From Punica granatum (Eukaryota > Streptophyta > Magnoliopsida > Myrtales > Lythraceae), in the NCBI RefSeq assembly GCF_007655135.1, contig NC_045129.1:28583122-28647121 (forward strand): a DNA stretch of 64,000 nucleotides, read 5' to 3'. Within the stretch, counting starts at the first letter, position 1; each line of letters starts with the position of its first letter. Shown here one piece after another: positions 58,091-64,000 of this stretch. Under the pieces are notes generated by a model. The model was not told the origin of the DNA and did no database searches. It worked only from the letters and a program-made list of their open reading frames with translations. A program made the position numbers and the translations under genes.

Positions 58091-60989
58091 CAAAATCGAC
58101 TTTGATTCAAATTCATCCAAGCGATACTCCGAGGAGCAAGTCTAATCATTTCGCTGCAAAGATCGGAAGTGACAGCTCCACAAGAAGAGCATGATCCGAC
58201 TCTCAATCGCAGGAGATACCTGCAAGATCATGCCTCTGATCAAAGAATGGATCTCATCCACCTCTGTTGTGGTCGCCGATTGAACGCGGGGGCAATATGC
58301 GCAGTCTTCTTTAAACTCTCTTTTGCCTTAATTTAAATGCATTCCCCCAAATAGGCTCTCGAAAATGAACAAATCCTTCAATGGAGCATTATGACAATCT
58401 TTGCGACGCCCTATTAGTTCTGTTGGACCTGTTCGACTCGCCTGTCCTCATGGGACCCGACTCCTCGAGCCTTCCCTAGGACGACTGCGCATGCTTACTC
58501 GCAACTAAGGAAAATATGCTTATGTGACTTTAGTCACGGTCTAACCACTCCAGAGTAGTAATGACTAGATTCCCAGAAACAAATGCCACCTACACGTGAC
58601 ACCCCATGGGTCGCGCGCGGGACAAAAAAGGATTTTCCTATGGGACCACCTCATATTTCTTACCACATATTCCCCGCATAATCGCCTAATACATTGCCTT
58701 CTTTGTCATCCTTCACAGGGGCACATTGACCACCGGCGAAGAGTGATGCACGAGTTCACGCTTCCTTGAGAACTTGTCTCGGACCCTTTCCTTATACTCT
58801 GACGAGGGAGGTGTCCGACGATGAGGTACACCCTATGAAGTCGAAAATAAGGACAATCGAGCGAATCACTCAGTATTGATGCAACCGTCTTCCTCGAACA
58901 TCGAGTGGCTCCAACAGCGTGCACCCCCAAGAGGCACGCGCTGGAAAGAACAACAAGAGATGATTGGAGACATCACACCAGACGCCTACCACGGGCTACT
59001 TCAACAAGTGAAGACCGGGGCATCCCCGTTCAACATTCGCGCCGAAACAACCTCGGTTCCCTATTCCACATGGGGCAATTTGACATTTTCATTTCCTAGA
59101 CAACAGGGGAAATTCACATGTAATGCTTGCAATGGCAAATGACACGGAGTTCGACTTCCGAGTGCGCGAGAGTCAAACTTCCAAGAAAGCTGATCCTCAC
59201 AAAATAGGGCTAGTAACACACAACAGTCTCCACGAGGCGAAGCACACCAAAGCGGGCTCGGCGATGCAAAATCGTGGAGTTTCAAACAAAGACATGGGGC
59301 ACAAAACAAACCCCAGCTACAAGAAAAAAAAAACAGAGCAAAAAGAAGAGGGAAAAACCCGCCAATGAAGAGAGAGAGAAAAGACGCGGGAAAAACCCGC
59401 CAATAAACAAAACAAGGCATCGCCGAGATTTAAAACTCCGGCTTCGCCAATCTTGAAAAATCAACAAACCCCCACAAAAGGGGAGCAGCAGATGCAACTC
59501 CTCGATGGAGACAGAACGCAACGCACTCGGAGGTCGAATCCTTCGAACCCTTCGTCCTTGCAAACTCGAGAGACAAAAGAATTGAGCCCGCTAGGTCGAA
59601 AACCCCTCGGGGCGACCTAGGCAAAAGTTAGGGTAAGAGAGAGGCACAATTGAAAATCCCGAGGCAGGCAGTCGTGGCAGAAGGAGAGCTAATCCCCTTT
59701 AGGTTGAGAGGTACGGCCCCGAGGTGGGTAACCGTAGCAAAAGGAGAGTAAAACGAGAGATAAACAAAACAGTCACCCTAGGCTCTCGCACACTGCGCGG
59801 ACCAGGGATCCCCAAAGAAAATGGCCAGATTATCTACTCCAACATGATCCTTGATCAGCCCTCCAACACAGCTCAACCGTCCAGCGTGGATTCTTCTTCA
59901 AGCACAGTGGGCAAACCGAGCATGCTATCCAAGCAGTTTAATTCAGCCTACACAACATAAGAACATAGGAAAAAGGGTACATCTCGCTACAAACGTGAAC
60001 TCGTGTATCCTTTTAGCCTGAGGCAACGCGTTCCCCCAAGCTTTCTCTTTTCTGTTTGTCTTTGCATAACTTCAGAATGGGTCACAGCCACCCTTCAACA
60101 GGCTACCACAAAGCCGAAATCCTAGACATTCCTTTCTGAGGTCTAGTCATAGTATTCTGGAAATGGTCAGACCGAGTCTGATCAAATCTAGGCAAAAACA
60201 AATCCTCATGCGGGTCACAAGCGCAGCCGCCCTCCGATACCTTGACGAGAAGGGTCCTAAGCAGACGGGCGCGTCGAATAATCGACAGAATCGCTTGAGC
60301 ATCACTGAAAATGTCTCGATATACTCGTGCATGGCAACAGGAGCCTTGGAGGCCTCGCATTGAGGCCTTCGAAAATGGGATCTCATTCGCATCGCCAAAG
60401 CAAAAACTCTCCACGGGTCGCCTCGGCGACCCGAAACTGAAGAGCATGCGTCGCGAACACATCATTTTACCTGTACTTATACATTGTTAGTAACCCCATG
60501 ACTTACTGATAATGCCAGGATCACAGGTACAGCAAACGCAAGAATTACGGCAGACTCTGATCCTCGGTCCAAGAGGGTACGTAGGCGCTCTCAGAGCTCG
60601 AGTCCCGCATCGCTAGATGCCGGTCCCTAGCAAATGAACAACCGCCCAACCAGTAACGAGCAACCGCCTCGCAAGCAAAAATCCCATTGGCGAGACCAGG
60701 GCATTCCCAGCAAGCAATCGCTTCAGCGGCGAGACCAGCTGCCAGCAAGAGTAACAAACAATCAATCTAACAGCAGGGTCGACTTCTGGCAGATCAGACG
60801 TACAACCGCCCGAGGGGCAAAGCGGGCCTCTAGCAAAGCACAACCACCCCGACGGCAATGCAAGCCACGCCTACCACTACACCATCCCAACAAAGCCACG
60901 ACCCAATGCCAAGCACCCCTCTTCGGCGCTCCGCGCCATTCCCTAACACTAGTCGCTGCTTCTAGATTCCTTACATTTTCGCATCATGC
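58091..60989 (+). other. Conserved non-coding interior, copy B
   Basis: Colinear with 29613-32640 of copy A. It includes GGGTCGCGCGCGGGAC (about 58608), CAATTTGACATTTTCATTTCC (about 59078; quoted as two words CAATTTGACA and TTTTCATTTCC), repeated AAAAACCCGCCAAT (59351 and 59391) and the GGGGCGACC block. Many short frames exist on both strands and none is recognisable. Confidence 0.6.
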
Positions 60990-62060
60990 CTACCTTTACT
61001 GCTTTCTGGACTTCGTGTCCATCTTTACTGCTTTTCGAACTTCGCGTCCATCTTTACTGCTTTTCGGACTTCGTGTCCAGGACTTCGCGTCCAGGACTTC
61101 GTGTCCATCTTTACCGCTTTTCGGACTTCGCGTCCATCTTTACCGCTTTTCGGACTTCGCGTCCAGGATTTCGCGTCCGTCTTTACTGCTTTTCGGACTT
61201 CGCGTCCATCTTTACCGCTTTTCGGACTCCGCGTCCATCTTTACTGTTTTTCGGACTCCGCGTCCATCTTTACCGCTTTTCGGACTTCGCGTCCATCTTT
61301 ATCGCTTTTCGGACTTCGCGTCCATCTTTACCACTTTTCGGACTTCGCGTCCAGGACTTCGTGTCCATCTTTATCGCTTTTCGGACTTCGCGTCCAGGAC
61401 TTCGTGTCCATCTTTACTGCTTTTCGGACTTCGCGTCCATCTTTACTGCTTTTTGGGACTTCGTGTCCATCTTTACTGCTTTTCGGACTTCGCGTCCAAG
61501 ACTTCGCGTCCGCATCTTTACTGCATTTTGGATTTCGTGTCCACATTCATTGCATTCCGGACTTCGTGTCCGTGTCTACTGCATTCCGGACTTCGTGTCC
61601 ACATTTATTGCTTTCCGGATTTCGTGTCTGCATTCACTGCATTTTGGACTTCGCGTCCGCATCTATTGCATTTTGGACTTCGTGTCCACATTCATTACAT
61701 TCCAGACTTCGTGTTTGTGTCTACTGCATTCCGGACTTCGTGTCCTCATTTACTGCTTTCCGGACTTCGTGTCCGCATTCACTGCATTTTGGACTTCGCG
61801 TCCGCATCTTTACTGCATTTTGGACTTCGTGTCCGCATTCACTGCATTCCGGACTTCGGGTCCTCATTTACTGCTTTCCGGACTTCGTGTCCGCATTCAC
61901 TGTATTTTGGACTTCGCGTCCGCATCTATTGCATTTTGGACTTCGTGTCCACATTCATTGCATTCCGGACTTCGTGTCCGAGTCTACTGCATTCCGGACT
62001 TCGTGTCCGCATTTACTACTTTTGGACTTCGTGTCCTCACTTAATGTCTTTCAAGTATGC
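60990..62060 (+). repeat. 29-bp minisatellite, copy B (about 37 units, two subtypes)
   Basis: First half (to about 61505): units with ATCTTTACTGC and TTTTCGGACTTCGCGTCC. Second half: units with GCATTCACTGC and ATTCCGGACTTCGTGTCC. Both are 29 bp. Some 14-bp half-units interrupt the first half. The sense strand lacks stops in all frames; one frame is open from ATG 60634 to 62298 (554 codons) and another from 60986 to 62044. Confidence 0.94.
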
Positions 62061-62202
62061 GTCCACATTTACTAATTTATGGTTTTTACTATTTTTGCAA
62101 CAGGCCCACATATTAGCAAAAACGAGGAGAATTGCCAAACGGTCGCCAGGACCAAACGAGGTGCTTCTTATAGTTTTTGGCTACATCCTCTATCCGAGCA
62201 CG

Positions 62203-62221
62203 CAACCAAAGAGGGGCAAGC
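62203..62221 (+). other. Polypurine tract, copy B
   Basis: CAACCAAAGAGGGGCAAGC abuts the 3' LTR, one base different from copy A. Confidence 0.8.
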
Positions 62222-64000
62222 TGTCAGCAGCTAATTTCGGTCCATCAGCTCCGAGGGGGGCAAAATTGTCATTTTCCAATTTTTCACCTTTTCTTTAAAA
62301 AAAATTAAAAATTAAATTAATTTTAATTAAATTAAATTATATATGTATAAAAAAAAAGACTCGAGCAGGCCGGGCAGCGTTGTCCGGCTGCCCGGGACCG
62401 CCGGCATTTAATTAAAAAAAAAAAGAGATTCGGGCAGTTCGGGCAGGGGCCGGGCAGCGCTCGCCCGCCCAGAACGCCCAAATCGCGGGTATCCGCGATT
62501 TTCCCCGAAGATCGGCCGAAATCCTAACGAAAAGGGGAAGGAATCGAAATTAATTAAAGACAATGGCAATTCGGCAAGGGGGGAACATGTCCCATTGAGA
62601 GAAATCGGAGAATTGGCTCCCGTTTTAAGGAATTTGGAAATCGATTGAATTCGGAAACCGTCGCCGGAAAACCAAGATAACTCCCCCGATTCCGACTGAT
62701 TAAGCGCCGGTGAGGTCCCGATCGACTATGGCGAAGCATCGGCGGCGCCCAGAGCTATCTCCTGCGTCCATTCCGGCCGTCGTCGCGGCGTCCAGGGGCG
62801 AGAACAGCCGCCCCCGGCCTCGTCGCTGCCGCTGCCCCCCGATCCCGGCCACCCTTCGGCTAACAGGCCTCGGCCCAGTTCTTTTTTTTTTTTTTCGCAG
62901 GCCCAGTCCAAGCCCAGCTAGGCCCAACTTCCCCAGTCCAGCCCAGCGTTCTTCCGGGCGGTTTCTCCTTCGGGCGGTCTGGTCCGATCCAATCCGGCCC
63001 GATTCATCCGGTGATTTTTTTATTTTTACAGAGAAGCCCCTCAACTTTCCGAACTAGGTAAATTCTCGACGTAGTGGAATGATTAGGGTTCCTTTCCTGA
63101 ATATTATTGCTTGCTTGATGAATATAATGTGAGATGAGCGTTCTTGGTTCGCGTGGGTGATCGGATTTGTCCCGAACTCGATTTTACAAACTTCCTATTT
63201 TGTCACATTTCAGTCCAGAGGACGTATTTTATTTTTTAAGATCTGCCCCGAATTTCAAAATTATTTTCAATCAAGCCCCGGTCGTTTTATTATTTTCCAA
63301 TCAGTCCTTGGATTTTTCAGAATTTTTCCAAGAATCCCAATGAACTTTTCAAATTGTTTCAGTTTAGTCCCGGGACCATTTTTCACCCTTTTCAGATCTG
63401 CCCCGAATTTCAAAAATTCTTTTCAATAAAGTCCAAGTCATTTTACTATTTTGCAATCAGCCCTGGAATTCCCAGAATTTTTCAAGAATCCCTAGGAACT
63501 TTTCGAGTTGTTTCAGTTTAGTCCTGGGGCCATTTTTTTGTTTTCAGATCAGTCCCGATTTTCAATTTCATTTCAAATAAGTCCTAGGACATTTTCAGTA
63601 AATTTTTTACACAGTCCCCATTTTTTAGAATTTTCAAATCAGTCCCCAATTTTTTTTCAGAATTTTCAAATCAGTCCCTGCTCTTTTAAAATCGTTCAAT
63701 TCAGTCCCGTGGACATTTTCTAAAAATATCCGGCCCTTTTCTACTTGGATCACCCACCGACAATGTATATGTCCCATTTAAATATTTCATTTTTGTAATT
63801 ATGTGACCATGTCGGAAATTAGAGTTTATCGGGCGGTAAACTAATGGCTATCTCGACGGCTCGAAATCCGTAAACTAAAGCATTCGGCAAGTTTTTAATT
63901 AACCTAAAATTCTACATACGGGGTAATCGGGACGTTAAATTCTGCTAAGTTAAATCACTTGATTTATTTAAATGGATTGCACGAATTGATTAATAATTTG
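62222..64000 (+). repeat. Tat/Ogre-like 3' LTR, copy B (partial, cut by window end)
   Basis: Starts TGTCAGCAGC and follows 51994 onward with small indels (for example a shorter GC-rich stretch near 62440). The visible 1.78 kb reaches the position equivalent to about 53820. Confidence 0.92.

Larger units (their letters stand above)
51994..64000 (+). mobile_element. Non-autonomous Tat/Ogre-like LTR element, plus strand (copy B, runs off window)
   Basis: A 3.05-kb 5' LTR, Ogre-type PBS, 550-bp leader, DUF7745/ORF1-like gene, GGGCC array, conserved block, 29-bp minisatellite, purine tract and the first 1.78 kb of the 3' LTR. No gag-pol domain is found in the 7.2-kb interior. It is inverted relative to copy A and shares its plan, but the first part of the LTR (about 51994-52850) differs strongly from copy A, so the two belong to different subfamilies. 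Confidence 0.9.

Overview
The window looks like a heterochromatic, transposon-dominated stretch of a dicot nuclear genome. It holds Ty1/copia, Ty3/gypsy (Athila-like and Tat/Ogre-like), hAT, MITE and SINE insertions, plant-type primer binding sites, and one decayed intron-containing MATE transporter gene. The Tat/Ogre-like ORF closely resembles proteins I associate with pomegranate (Punica, Myrtales), but that species guess is from memory and weak. I see no intact host gene, no tRNA or rRNA gene and no CRISPR array.

Layout. 1-5272: AT-rich DNA with a 273-bp direct duplication, a very regular 91-bp tandem array (about 1302-2349), a non-autonomous hAT element with a perfect 8-bp target duplication (2715-3782), and an old Ogre-type LTR remnant (4655-4842). 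5273-14063: a decayed minus-strand copia element with long LTRs, a degraded pol and no recognisable gag. 14195-19231: a plus-strand copia element with short LTRs, bounded by TGTGT target duplications, with a nearly full-length but broken gag-pol. 19763-23650: a plus-strand gypsy element with 5' LTR, PBS and gag-pol, cut off inside integrase. 23641-45244: a minus-strand Athila-like element with gag-PR-RT and a truncated RNase H-integrase. A 13.1-kb minus-strand Tat/Ogre-like element (25053-38200, TSD ATATG) is nested inside its 3' LTR. That LTR is followed by a second PBS and gag start, so the Athila copies form an LTR-sharing tandem. 45245-51993: the only non-LTR stretch. It holds a Pack-type hAT carrying an ankyrin-like fragment (47034-48905), a tRNA-derived SINE with a 16-bp TSD (49564-49744) and the MATE pseudogene (49881-51720). 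51994-64000: a second Tat/Ogre-like element in the opposite orientation, with its 3' LTR running off the window.

The most interesting content is the pair of Tat/Ogre-like elements. They have very long LTRs (3.0-3.5 kb) and no gag, protease, RT or integrase. They share an unusual internal plan: a DUF7745/Ogre-ORF1-like protein with a coiled-coil tail, a GGGCC-type repeat array, a conserved non-coding block, a 29-bp minisatellite without stops on the sense strand, then a polypurine tract. They look like a non-autonomous family mobilised in trans. In the minus copy, transitional 29-bp units suggest the two repeat arrays share an origin.
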